Shown: positions 30,932 through 40,055 of the stretch, piece by piece
Numbering within the stretch: position 1 is the stretch's first letter
Layout: every line of letters begins with the position of its first letter
Assembly (NCBI RefSeq): GCF_004123195.1
Contig: NZ_SDLI01000008.1
Coordinates: 1-64,000, forward strand
Direction of reading: 5' to 3'
Source: Ammoniphilus sp. CFH 90114
Lineage (GTDB): Bacteria; Bacillota; Bacilli; Aneurinibacillales; RAOX-1
Length of the DNA: 64,000 nucleotides
Translations under genes and position numbers: made by a program
The notes under the pieces: generated by a model
Told to the model about the DNA's origin: nothing
Database searches by the model: none
What the model saw: only the letters and a program-made list of their open reading frames with translations

Positions 30932-32020
30932 ATGGCATCCTTCTATCAAGCCACGGTCATGAAGGAGTTAATATCAAGGAAACTGCTGCTTCACAGGAAA
31001 GAATTAGTTGGTGTAGGAGTGGGCTTTGCAGATCCCAAGAACCCTCGAAAAGGAGCAGCCGTCCTTATTTATATGCACAAGGCTAAGGCTGCAGCTACCA
31101 AGGCCATACGAAGGACGATAGAGAACCTGATGAAAACGAAGCAATGGAAGGTCCCGATCAGAAGCATCCAAACAGGCCCTGCAGTCGCTAATGCTAACAC
31201 ATCACAGAATCCTCGCGGAAGATATCGTCCTATTCCTGGAGGCGTCAGTATTGGAACAACCGGGTTGACGGGGACCGCGGGACTAACTGTAGTCAATTCC
31301 CCAAATCCCCGACAACTCTACATCTTAAGCAACAATCATGTTTTGAATCGAACGAATAGTACTGCCTTCTCTCCTACTTACCAACCTGGACCTGCAGATG
31401 CTCCCATACAAAACAACCAAATTGGTCGCTTAGATCGGTTCATACGCATTCGCCCTGAGGGACAAGGAGAAAATTTAGTGGATGCTGCAACAGCTATTCC
31501 GTTTAGCAACAGCTTACTTTCCCCTCGTTATCTCGGTGTCGGGGTTGTGCCAGGTCATCAACTAAGCTATAGGGTAGGCGATCGTTTCAAAAAGATGGGG
31601 CGGACTACTGGATTTGTAACGGGAGTGGTTGAATCCATTAACACGGATGTGAGAGTATCGTACGGTAATTACGGTTTTTCGGCGCTCTTTAGAAGACAAA
31701 CGATCATCCGCAGCGATAGGGGGACTGCTATATCTCAGCCCGGAGATTCTGGCTCGGTATGGCTGAATGCCAGTACCAACTACGCTACAGCTGTCAACTA
31801 TGCCTCACTTACTGGGAATGGTGGAACAAGAGCAGTATGCTATCCAATTCACTGGTTTATGCAAGCCTTCAACACCCGAGTAGCTATACCTGCGTCATCA
31901 GCAAGAGGATTGGTCAAAAAAGTGAACTACAAGCGCAACTTCGCTTATGTTCGACCGCTTAGCAAGGAAGATCTCCGCCGTATCAAGGTTGTCAAAGTGA
32001 AAGGAAAGAGGGTGCCCTAA
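30932..32020 (+). CDS. trypsin-fold serine peptidase without a signal peptide
   Basis: A 362-residue protein with a chymotrypsin-like core. The likely triad is His136 (LSNNHVL), Asp184 (LVDAATA) and Ser273 (QPGDSGS). The first 100 residues are basic and hold GVGVGF and AVLIYMHKAK; the last 40 are also strongly basic. There is no signal peptide or membrane segment, unlike secreted trypsin-like enzymes. A Gly-rich segment (SIGTTGLTGTAGL) precedes the core. The ATG has TAAGGAG about 12 nt upstream. Proteins of this form occur in sporeformers but their role is unknown to me. It stands alone between the MFS gene and cheW. Confidence 0.75.
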   Translation: MASFYQATVMKELISRKLLLHRKELVGVGVGFADPKNPRKGAAVLIYMHKAKAAATKAIRRTIENLMKTKQWKVPIRSIQTGPAVANANTSQNPRGRYRPIPGGVSIGTTGLTGTAGLTVVNSPNPRQLYILSNNHVLNRTNSTAFSPTYQPGPADAPIQNNQIGRLDRFIRIRPEGQGENLVDAATAIPFSNSLLSPRYLGVGVVPGHQLSYRVGDRFKKMGRTTGFVTGVVESINTDVRVSYGNYGFSALFRRQTIIRSDRGTAISQPGDSGSVWLNASTNYATAVNYASLTGNGGTRAVCYPIHWFMQAFNTRVAIPASSARGLVKKVNYKRNFAYVRPLSKEDLRRIKVVKVKGKRVP

Positions 32021-32055
32021 AAGGTCGGAAAACCGACTCTTAGGGCACCCCCTTA
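32010..32055 (+). terminator. terminator of the trypsin-like gene
   Basis: GGGTGCCCTAA (32010-32020, including the stop codon) pairs with TTAGGGCACCC (32040-32050); an inner TCGG-AAAA-CCGA hairpin completes an unusually long stem. The T-tract after it is weak (CCTTACT), so release may depend on the stem strength. Confidence 0.65.
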
Positions 32056-32099
32056 CTCAAGAATAATTGTATTCAGGGGATTATTAGCCACCTGTTTCT

Positions 32100-32215
32100 C
32101 GGTCAGGACTTCAACGCGTCAGATTGAAGCCCTCAAATTGCAGACAGGCGATTTTCAGTACTTCAAAGTGCCCGTTTTGATGCTCCGAAATCAGGAGCGC
32201 ACCAATTTCTAGGCA
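32100..32215. other. structured intergenic block of unknown nature
   Basis: Between the terminator of the peptidase gene and cheW lies a non-coding block with several short inverted repeats: CTTCAA / TTGAAG (about 32108-32131), ACTT / AAGT (about 32160) and GCTCC / GGAGC (about 32181-32198). Their regular spacing resembles a dispersed structured repeat or a small RNA, but nothing here matches a family I know. Confidence 0.3.
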
Positions 32216-32236
32216 CTATCTTTTATTCCCGTTTTC

Positions 32237-32701
32237 CTAGCTTTTTAACGTCTTCTCCATGTCCAACAAGATAATGAGACGGCGGTCCATCTTCGTAACC
32301 CCTTGAATATAGGTAGATTCAATTCCACCAACAACGGTTGGAGGGGGCTCAATTTCACTTCGGTTTATGTCCGTGACATCACTGCAGCTATCCACTACAA
32401 TACCAACTTCAATCTCCTCTAGGCTAAGGACAATGATTCTTGTGTCTTCATTGTAAGGTTCAGACGGAAGTCCAAAGCGCTTGCGAAGATCTATCGTCGG
32501 GATGACCGACCCCCTGAGATTCATCACACCAATGATATAATCGTTGACATTCGGGACACGTGTTACATTTGTCATTCTTTCAATGGAATTGACTAATGTA
32601 ACATCAATTCCATAGTCTTCATCATTAATGCGAAAGATAACAATCTTTAACAAATCATTAAGGGCATCGACGGTTGCTAAAGATGATTGATCCATTTCCA
32701 T
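32237..32701 (-). CDS. cheW: CheW-like chemotaxis coupling protein
   Basis: A 154-residue single CheW domain, the adaptor that links chemoreceptors to the CheA kinase. Family features are VIFRINDEDYGIDVTLVNSI near the start, VTRVPNVNDYIIGVMNLRG and the PTIDLRKRFG turn. The length matches B. subtilis CheW. It is alone here, far from any visible che, fla or receptor gene, so it could be an accessory coupling protein for a dedicated receptor. The frame starts ATGGAAATG, and either ATG is possible; GGGGAGAGGG lies upstream. Confidence 0.9.
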   Translation of the reverse strand: MEMDQSSLATVDALNDLLKIVIFRINDEDYGIDVTLVNSIERMTNVTRVPNVNDYIIGVMNLRGSVIPTIDLRKRFGLPSEPYNEDTRIIVLSLEEIEVGIVVDSCSDVTDINRSEIEPPPTVVGGIESTYIQGVTKMDRRLIILLDMEKTLKS

Positions 32702-32904
32702 TTCCCTCTCCCCTTCTCGTCTTATATGTCATTCTATTATGTTCTATTTTACAATGCATTGCTAGTTTGAGATAGAGGGAAGCGTAAACATAATATGAAG
32801 ATTTGATTCTATTGAAAAATATATGATTGTCTACTCTATCTACCCAATCAAATCGATTGCTTCTTGCATCTAATATAACTATAAAAAAGAAAGGAGATGA
32901 GCTT

Positions 32905-33225
32905 ATGAGCAAGAAAAAAACACGTATCTCTCGTAAACGAGTGGTCGTCACAGCAAAAGACGCACGTGTAAGGCAGGCACTTGGAAACGGCTTTACTCGC
33001 TGGGTATTTAACACTACCATTGGACCAAGAACCTTCTTTGCTTTTACTTTCAACGCAGGAAGCCGAAGCATTATTAGTAATGGATTCTGGGTCTCTGCTA
33101 ACCAATCTCTTGATGCCCATGAAACGAGCAGCTATTCGCAAACACCAAACAGAGGAATTACTGTGGTATTCAACCCTACCCTCGTTACTAGGCAAGCCCA
33201 GTTTTTCTTTATTACGAAAGACTAA
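32905..33225 (+). CDS. orphan basic beta-rich protein (106 aa)
   Basis: I do not recognise this protein. The ATG at 32905 has AAAGGAGATG at good spacing; the frame is open further upstream but without a ribosome site. The first 15 residues are very basic (MSKKKTRISRKRVVV). The rest alternates hydrophobic and polar residues with many Phe, Thr, Asn and Ser (TFFAFTFNAGSRSIIS), suggesting a compact beta fold, and has no membrane segment and no cysteine. It has its own terminator and sits beside a DUF3231 gene. Structural or spore-associated roles are possible, but nothing in the sequence proves one. Confidence 0.6.
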   Translation: MSKKKTRISRKRVVVTAKDARVRQALGNGFTRWVFNTTIGPRTFFAFTFNAGSRSIISNGFWVSANQSLDAHETSSYSQTPNRGITVVFNPTLVTRQAQFFFITKD

Positions 33226-33249
33226 TTAAACAACTCGAAATTAAAGAAA

Positions 33250-33278
33250 TGAGGGTGTCCCAAAGACACCCTTATTCA
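33250..33278 (+). terminator. terminator of the 106-aa orphan gene
   Basis: GGGTGTC (33253-33259) pairs with GACACCC (33265-33271), followed by TTATTC. The stem is short and the T-tract modest. Confidence 0.6.
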
Positions 33279-33376
33279 TGTCAACCACATCGAAATCTTG
33301 GACGGTATTGTTTGTTTATGAATGGAAATATTAAAGAGACTCAAATTATAAATACAAACCTTGGGGGTGCTACCAA

Positions 33377-33907
33377 ATGTATATGCTAGACGTTATTAAA
33401 TCTGCATTTGCTCCTTATATGGACGGAGAAAAGCCTCCACTACATATCGGCGAAGCATTTAATCTTTGGTACTATTATTCTGGCGTAGTTCAATCCAAAC
33501 GAGCCACTGAAGTCGGGTTTAATACAACTCAGGATGAGGAATTAAAAAAGGTGCTTGAGGATTTAATGAGAAATGTTCATGATCCCATTCTCAGAGAACT
33601 AACAGAATTCCTTCGTAACGAGGCTGTATCCCTCCCACAAACAACTCCGGAGAAACCAACCGTGGGAGACTTTAAAGATATTCCTGAGGGAGTTAAACTT
33701 ACTGATGTTGAGATTGCCAACAGTATCAATTGGAATGAACTCATGGGAATTCAAATCGCTACCAGAGGAATTATTGAGTCAACACGAGCAGATGTAGGAG
33801 CTATGTTTGCCAGATTCCAAGTGATGAAATTAACCTGGGCGTTAACAATGAAGCAACTACTTCAAAAGCGCGAATGGATCAGTATCCCACCCTACATTAA
33901 CAAATAA
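33377..33907 (+). CDS. DUF3231 family protein
   Basis: A 176-residue soluble, mainly helical protein resembling the DUF3231 family found in spore-forming Bacillales. The N-terminal ...PPLHIGEAFNLWYYYSG is the usual family start, with a His-Glu pair in HIGEAFNLW that recalls ferritin-like helices. A second helical pair follows (LTDVEIANSINWNELMGIQ...). Many family members contain two such modules; this one has a single unit. The ATG has GGGGGTG 7 nt upstream. The function of the family is unknown. Confidence 0.75.
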   Translation: MYMLDVIKSAFAPYMDGEKPPLHIGEAFNLWYYYSGVVQSKRATEVGFNTTQDEELKKVLEDLMRNVHDPILRELTEFLRNEAVSLPQTTPEKPTVGDFKDIPEGVKLTDVEIANSINWNELMGIQIATRGIIESTRADVGAMFARFQVMKLTWALTMKQLLQKREWISIPPYINK

Positions 33908-33969
33908 CAACTGCCTACATAATGTGGTAAGAGTACGGATTCATGTGCCTCCAGTATTACATAGACAAT

Positions 33970-34026
33970 GAAAAAAGAGGCCCTTCACAAGTTTACTCAA
34001 CTCGTGGAGAACCTCTACTTTTTTAT
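33970..34026. terminator. bidirectional terminator between the DUF3231 gene and groEL
   Basis: AGAGG (33976-33980) pairs with CCTCT (34012-34016), and further paired segments (TTCAC / GTGGA, AGTT / AACT) lie between. ACTTTTTTAT follows on the plus strand and CTTTTTTCATT on the minus, so it can end both converging transcripts. Confidence 0.75.
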
Positions 34027-34066
34027 CGTTAGGTCTAAACCCTTATTAATTCAGGGGTTCAGGGCA

Positions 34067-35704
<1,638 letters not shown>

Positions 35705-35798
35705 TTAAAGATGCCTCCTTCTAATTCATATATGTAAACCCGAGATTTATTTACGAAGGGACGAGTCCAGTTGGACCTTATAGTCCCAATGAACTCAA

Positions 35799-36080
35799 TT
35801 ATTGTAAGATAGCAAGAATGTCGCTTTCACGCATGATCAACAATTCTTTGTCACCGAATTTCACTTCAGTACCAGCGTACTTAGAGAAGATAACTTTGTC
35901 GCCTTCTTTCACTTCAAGGGCAACGCGCTCTCCGTTCTCAATACGTCCAGAACCTACAGCTACAACGCGGCCCTCTTGAGGCTTTTCCTTTGCTGTGTCT
36001 GGTAGAACGATCCCACTTGCTGTTGTCTCTTCCTTAGCAATTGCTTCGATAACCACGCGATCACCTAATGGTCTTAACAC
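35799..36080 (-). CDS. groES: co-chaperonin GroES
   Basis: The 93-residue lid subunit of the GroEL chamber. It starts [18 protein letters not shown], has a mobile loop around [19 protein letters not shown] and ends [15 protein letters not shown]. The start codon is GTG, with AAGGAGGGTG 7 nt upstream. It is the first gene of the heat-shock operon. Confidence 0.98.
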   Translation of the reverse strand: MLRPLGDRVVIEAIAKEETTASGIVLPDTAKEKPQEGRVVAVGSGRIENGERVALEVKEGDKVIFSKYAGTEVKFGDKELLIMRESDILAILQ

Positions 36081-36115
36081 TGTGAAACACCCTCCTTAAG
36101 GACATTTGCGTTTTA

Positions 36116-36142
36116 TTAGCACTCATTCAACTTGAGTGCTAA
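36116..36142 (-). promoter_or_regulatory. CIRCE operator (HrcA-binding site)
   Basis: A perfect CIRCE inverted repeat, TTAGCACTC-N9-GAGTGCTAA, lies between the groES promoter and start codon. It is the binding site of the heat-shock repressor HrcA; hrcA itself is not in the window. Confidence 0.98.
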
Positions 36143-36152
36143 CACATTTATT

Positions 36153-36181
36153 ATAATAGTCATTTTTCCCCAACTTTGCAA
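36153..36181 (-). promoter_or_regulatory. sigma-A promoter of groES-groEL
   Basis: TTGCAA and TATTAT with a 17-bp spacer on the minus strand (TATAAT is also readable 3 bp further on). It places the transcription start just before CIRCE, the usual arrangement. From here to tatC (about 190 bp) no gene is visible. Confidence 0.75.
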
Positions 36182-36345
36182 GCCCCTAAATCACTTTTTT
36201 TATTAAAAATTTGTAAATATATGTATGAACTACAGATTTACCCTTTCCATTTTGTCCCAAGGTGAGGCTAAGCATACCAAGGGTCATATGTGGAGAGTAT
36301 TTTATCGATTTTAGTGAATCCTGAAGGGACGCAACCCAATCCATC

Positions 36346-36373
36346 ACAAAAAAGAGGAGATCACTCTCCTCTT
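36346..36373 (-). terminator. terminator of the moaB-rex-tatC operon
   Basis: GAGGAGA pairs with TCTCCTC across TGA-type loop bases and is followed on the minus strand by TTTTTTGTG. The stem overlaps the tatC stop codon. Confidence 0.85.
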
Positions 36374-37139
36374 AATCGTCTGTTTTAATAATCGCAAATT
36401 CTTCTTCCCATTCCTTGTCTCTTTCCTTCTGTTTGCGATAGACGAATCCGGATAGCCAGATACTAATCTCATAAAGCGCAATGAGCGGGATGGAGACAAG
36501 AATATTGGATATAAAGTCTGGTGGGGTAACTAAAGCTGCGATGGTGACAAAGATCAATATAGAATACTTGCGGAACTTCTTAAGAATCATCGGGTTGACC
36601 ACCCGAATCGTGGTCAAAAACAAAATGACGACTGGGAGTTCAAAAAGCAAGCTGACAGGAAGAATTAAGTTAAACATGAACTGGAAATATTGCGTTAGCC
36701 CGTAGGTTTCTTCTGCCCCCAAAGCAAACGTGAAGTTGGACATAAACCCAATAATCATAGGAAGTAAGATATAATAGCCGAAGCTTAAGCCCAACAGCAG
36801 TAAGATAATGGCAAAAGGAATATAAATCAGCAAGGCCCTCTGCTCCACTTGGGTAAGTCCTGGAGACATAAATCGCCACACATGAAATAAAATAACAGGC
36901 AACGTCAGTATAACAGCAATGATAAAGGCCACTTGCATATAGATCCGCAGAGCATCCGAGAACCCAAATACATGCCACGAAATGTTAGACGCAGCTGGAT
37001 CATTCTTTAAATGTTCTACAAGGGTTGGTGCTACGACAAAACCTATGATCATAAACAAGATAAAAAAGGAAATAACCCAAATAAGCCTTTTTCTTAGCTC
37101 AGATAGGTGATCCACCATTGACATTTCTTTATCATTCAT
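36372..37139 (-). CDS. tatC: Sec-independent protein translocase TatC
   Basis: Receptor subunit of the twin-arginine translocase, which exports folded proteins. It has 255 residues and six hydrophobic segments, with the hallmark N-terminus [14 protein letters not shown] and [17 protein letters not shown] in the first loop (here WRFMSPGL). The start overlaps the rex stop by 8 bp. In B. subtilis this position holds the tatAy-tatCy pair; here no tatA-like gene (a short protein with one N-terminal helix) is found next to tatC, so TatA must be encoded elsewhere. Confidence 0.95.
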   Translation of the reverse strand: MNDKEMSMVDHLSELRKRLIWVISFFILFMIIGFVVAPTLVEHLKNDPAASNISWHVFGFSDALRIYMQVAFIIAVILTLPVILFHVWRFMSPGLTQVEQRALLIYIPFAIILLLLGLSFGYYILLPMIIGFMSNFTFALGAEETYGLTQYFQFMFNLILPVSLLFELPVVILFLTTIRVVNPMILKKFRKYSILIFVTIAALVTPPDFISNILVSIPLIALYEISIWLSGFVYRKQKERDKEWEEEFAIIKTDD

Positions 37140-37779
37140 TTTCTTCTACGACCACCGGTTCATTTTTTTTCAAAAAGTAGACAAGCGACTGCAACTCAAC
37201 GCTAAGATCGATATAATGAATTTTTATATCCTCGGGTACTTGCAATCTAGTCGGGGTAAAATTTAGGATTCCCTTAATTCCAGATTTCACAAGTTGATCC
37301 GTAACATCTTGCGCTGCATGTACCGGCACGGTAAGGATAGCAACTAATGCATCCTCCTCTTCCACTACACTTACAAAATCATTCAAAGGATAAATCGGGA
37401 TTCCATTTATCTTTTGTCCAACCTTCGATGGATCATTATCAAACGCGGCAACTATCATCGCGTTATTTTTTAAGAAGTCATACTGAAGGAGAGCGGTACC
37501 TAAATTTCCCACTCCCACGAGGATAACATGGGTTGTTTCATCCTGCTTCAAGAACTCTCTTAGAAATTGAATTAAATACTCTACATCATACCCATAACCT
37601 TTTCTCCCTAACGCTCCTAAATAGGAAAGATCTCGACGTATTGTTGCTGGATCAATATTCAGCGACCGGCTGAGCTCTGCTGAAGAAACCCTAGTAATAC
37701 CCAATGAGGAAAGCCCGTGAAGATATCGAAAATATATGGGAAGTCTCTTCGCTGTTACTTTAGGTATAGCTTGTTCCAT
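37132..37779 (-). CDS. rex: redox-sensing repressor Rex
   Basis: A 215-residue transcription factor that senses the NADH/NAD+ ratio and represses fermentation and respiration genes when NADH is low. An N-terminal winged helix ([23 protein letters not shown], with the DNA-reading segment at about 38-55) precedes a Rossmann domain with [10 protein letters not shown]. The ATG has GGAGGTGAGCTC upstream. It is in one operon with moaB and the molybdopterin-binding gene upstream and tatC downstream. A Rex-like site lies at the operon promoter, which suggests autoregulation. Confidence 0.95.
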   Translation of the reverse strand: MEQAIPKVTAKRLPIYFRYLHGLSSLGITRVSSAELSRSLNIDPATIRRDLSYLGALGRKGYGYDVEYLIQFLREFLKQDETTHVILVGVGNLGTALLQYDFLKNNAMIVAAFDNDPSKVGQKINGIPIYPLNDFVSVVEEEDALVAILTVPVHAAQDVTDQLVKSGIKGILNFTPTRLQVPEDIKIHYIDLSVELQSLVYFLKKNEPVVVEENE

Positions 37780-37805
37780 GAGCTCACCTCCTCATCGTCA
37801 ATTTA

Positions 37806-38798
37806 CTAACACGAATGAAATCCTCCGTAGCCCATGGAGGTAATATCTTTGGCTGTGATCTTCTCTCCCGCAAGAATTCTAGGCAAGAACACATCAAAGG
37901 AAGTATGCGGATCATGCATTACGCATCCTGGTAGTCCCATGATCGGAATATCCCCGTAATAGGCCATCAGCAGCATAGAGCCTGGAAGCATAGGGGTTCC
38001 GTAGCGGACCACTTCAGCTCCTACCCCTTTGATTGCGCCAGGTGTACGATCGTCAGGATCCACCGACATTCCTCCAGTCACGAGGATCAAGTCAACCTTT
38101 TTATCGATAAAGTACCTTATCTCATTCTGAATCTGCTCGGCATCATCATTCGCAAGTCTTTGCTCTATTACTTCAGAGCCGAAAGCCTTAAGCTTCGCCC
38201 GGATGACAGGACCAAACTTGTCCTGAATTCTTCCGGTATAAACCTCACTTCCCGTTGTTACGACCCCCACCCTCATAGGCTTAAAGGGCTTCACGGAGAG
38301 AGCAGATTGTTCTGCTAATCGTTCAACTGCCAGAATCTTGCCTTCCTCAATAATCAATGGGATGGGCCGAACACCAGCCAAGGATTGACCCGGTTGGACC
38401 ACTTGATTATCTACTAAGGTAGATAAAGAGATTCCTTCTAGTTCATTGACCTGGTGAACAATATCTGCTCGAACCTTGAGCAAACCATGTATCTTGGATT
38501 TAAGTGTCACTTTTCCTTCGACTGGCTCTGTTAAGAGGATTTCGCCCCCCGCTAGTGCCTTCGCCATTCTTTCCGCTCCCTCATTCTCATGAAGGTAGCC
38601 AACAGGTATGTCCATGATATAAATATGTCTTTTTCCGATGTCTAACAATAGAGGTATATCTTCTGGTGTGATTTCATGCCCCGCCTTAAATGCTCTTCCT
38701 TTAAACTCACCTGGGAGAATACGAGTCAAGTCATGACCGAGTCTCATTCCCACAGCTTGTTCAACTGGCACTTCTATCAAGTACGAAGATTTCACCAC
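37806..38798 (-). CDS. molybdopterin-binding protein (MoeA/CinA-like domain)
   Basis: A 330-residue protein whose C-terminal half is a MoCF-type molybdopterin-binding domain: VGVVTTGSEVYTGRIQDKFG, ILVTGGMSVDPDDRTPGAIK and PMLPGSMLLMAY. It lacks the full four-domain layout of MoeA; the N-terminal half looks like a distinct domain. It begins at a GTG that overlaps the moaB stop (GTGGTGA), with AGGGAGG upstream. Together with MoaB it points to molybdenum cofactor handling, but a MoeA-like insertion activity is inference. It ends in a Cys. Confidence 0.8.
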   Translation of the reverse strand: MVKSSYLIEVPVEQAVGMRLGHDLTRILPGEFKGRAFKAGHEITPEDIPLLLDIGKRHIYIMDIPVGYLHENEGAERMAKALAGGEILLTEPVEGKVTLKSKIHGLLKVRADIVHQVNELEGISLSTLVDNQVVQPGQSLAGVRPIPLIIEEGKILAVERLAEQSALSVKPFKPMRVGVVTTGSEVYTGRIQDKFGPVIRAKLKAFGSEVIEQRLANDDAEQIQNEIRYFIDKKVDLILVTGGMSVDPDDRTPGAIKGVGAEVVRYGTPMLPGSMLLMAYYGDIPIMGLPGCVMHDPHTSFDVFLPRILAGEKITAKDITSMGYGGFHSC

Positions 38799-39307
38799 TT
38801 TTCCTCCCTTGTAATAGATCCAACCCCCACATTCCCATGAATGATATTAATCGCATGTGGAATCTGGTCGCATATAGCTGTAAAACACTCTTCCACTCCC
38901 TTAGGGTTGCCAGGAAAGTTCACAATTAGGGTGTTGCCTCGTGTACCTGAAATCGCACGAGTGAGCATCGCACGACGAGAATTCGCAAGAGATGCCCTTC
39001 TCATCTCTTCCGCTAGTCCTGGAACATGGCGATCGATAACCCCTTCTGTAGCTTCAGGAGTCACATCCTCCGGACTAAGTCCCGTTCCACCAACGGTTAA
39101 AAGTAAATCCACTCTTTCTCTATCCGTTAGCTCAATCATAGTCTCCTTCAGCATCTCGATGCTATCGGGAACAGTGCGATGAATATGTATCTCACTATCT
39201 AAGTGCTTCTTTAGCAACTCAATTAGCTTTTCTACGCTATCGTTTTCTCTTTCTCCTCGATAAATCGAATTGCTCGCTGTGACAACACCAATTTTATATA
39301 CAGACAT
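38792..39307 (-). CDS. moaB: molybdopterin adenylyltransferase-like protein (MoaB/Mog family)
   Basis: A 171-residue MoCF-domain protein, probably adenylating molybdopterin ahead of metal insertion. Motifs are IGVVTASNSIYRGERENDS, LLTVGGTGLSPEDVTPEAT (substrate site) and VNFPGNPKGVEECF. It has AGGAGG upstream of the ATG. First gene of the operon with the molybdopterin-binding gene, rex and tatC; a Rex-like site overlaps its promoter region. Confidence 0.9.
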   Translation of the reverse strand: MSVYKIGVVTASNSIYRGERENDSVEKLIELLKKHLDSEIHIHRTVPDSIEMLKETMIELTDRERVDLLLTVGGTGLSPEDVTPEATEGVIDRHVPGLAEEMRRASLANSRRAMLTRAISGTRGNTLIVNFPGNPKGVEECFTAICDQIPHAINIIHGNVGVGSITREEKW

Positions 39308-39367
39308 GAAAATCCTCCTAGTTGAAAGATAAATAAGTCTCAGTTCAGTAACAAGAGTCCATCTATA

Positions 39368-39385
39368 TTGTACATGATTTCACAA
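39368..39385 (-). promoter_or_regulatory. candidate Rex operator at the moaB-rex operon promoter
   Basis: On the minus strand TTGTGAAATCATGTACAA matches the Rex consensus TTGTGAAATATTTCACAA at 14 of 18 positions, with a perfect left half-site. It overlaps a possible -10 box TACAAT (39367-39372), which has a weak TTTAAT 17 bp upstream. It lies about 60 bp before the moaB start, in an operon that itself encodes Rex. Confidence 0.5.
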
Positions 39386-39390
39386 CGTAA

Positions 39391-39978
39391 TTAAAACGAA
39401 TTTATACAGTCAATCCATCCCTCGTCCGTAACAATGGTTTCCATCCGGAAGTCATGGTCATCCATTGGAATGGATTCTACGATTTGTTCTACAAAACAAG
39501 GTGCGATCATCCTTGGCAGTTTAGGAAGCTTTGACAAAAAACGATCATAGTAGCCCCCTCCATACCCAAGTCTTCCACCATTATGGTCAAAAGCTACACC
39601 TGGCATAATAATAAGATCTATTTTCTCTAGATTCGCTGTCGGTGATATTTCGGGGTCAGGCTCTAAGATGCCATAGATTCCCGGAACTAAGGTTTCCCAT
39701 CCCCTAAACAGGTAAGGAACCATTTCTTTTTTTTCTACAAACGTCTTCGGAATAACGACTTCTTTTCCCTCTTGCAAGGCCGTCGATAACAGCTCACGAA
39801 TATCCACTTCATCCCCAAAAGGGACAAAGGAAAACAAAGTTTTTGCTTCTTTATAGCTTTGGTTATCTAATATTTGACGAACAATTTGCTCAGACTTTTT
39901 CTTTCTTATACTGCTCTCTATCTGACTTCTCTTGGATAGTATTTGCTTTCTTAACCATTTTTTGCTCACTATGTTCAT
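39391..39978 (-). CDS. 5-formyltetrahydrofolate cyclo-ligase
   Basis: Converts 5-formyl-THF to 5,10-methenyl-THF using ATP, returning folate to one-carbon metabolism. The 195-residue product starts MNIVSKKWLRKQILSKR and has the family motifs FVPFGDEVDI, LIIMPGVAFDHNGGRLGYGG (GGRLGxGGGYYDR) and YYDRFL. The frame is open to 40053, but the ATG at 39978 has GGGAGG upstream. It is divergent from the ABC-F gene; the purine pathway's two formyl-transfer steps depend on this cofactor pool. Confidence 0.93.
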   Translation of the reverse strand: MNIVSKKWLRKQILSKRSQIESSIRKKKSEQIVRQILDNQSYKEAKTLFSFVPFGDEVDIRELLSTALQEGKEVVIPKTFVEKKEMVPYLFRGWETLVPGIYGILEPDPEISPTANLEKIDLIIMPGVAFDHNGGRLGYGGGYYDRFLSKLPKLPRMIAPCFVEQIVESIPMDDHDFRMETIVTDEGWIDCINSF

Positions 39979-40055
39979 CTTCCTCCCTTCCCCGTCACCT
40001 TTCGCATAAGGAATGTGGTAAACTAAAGAATGTATATTAATACGAGGTGACATCC

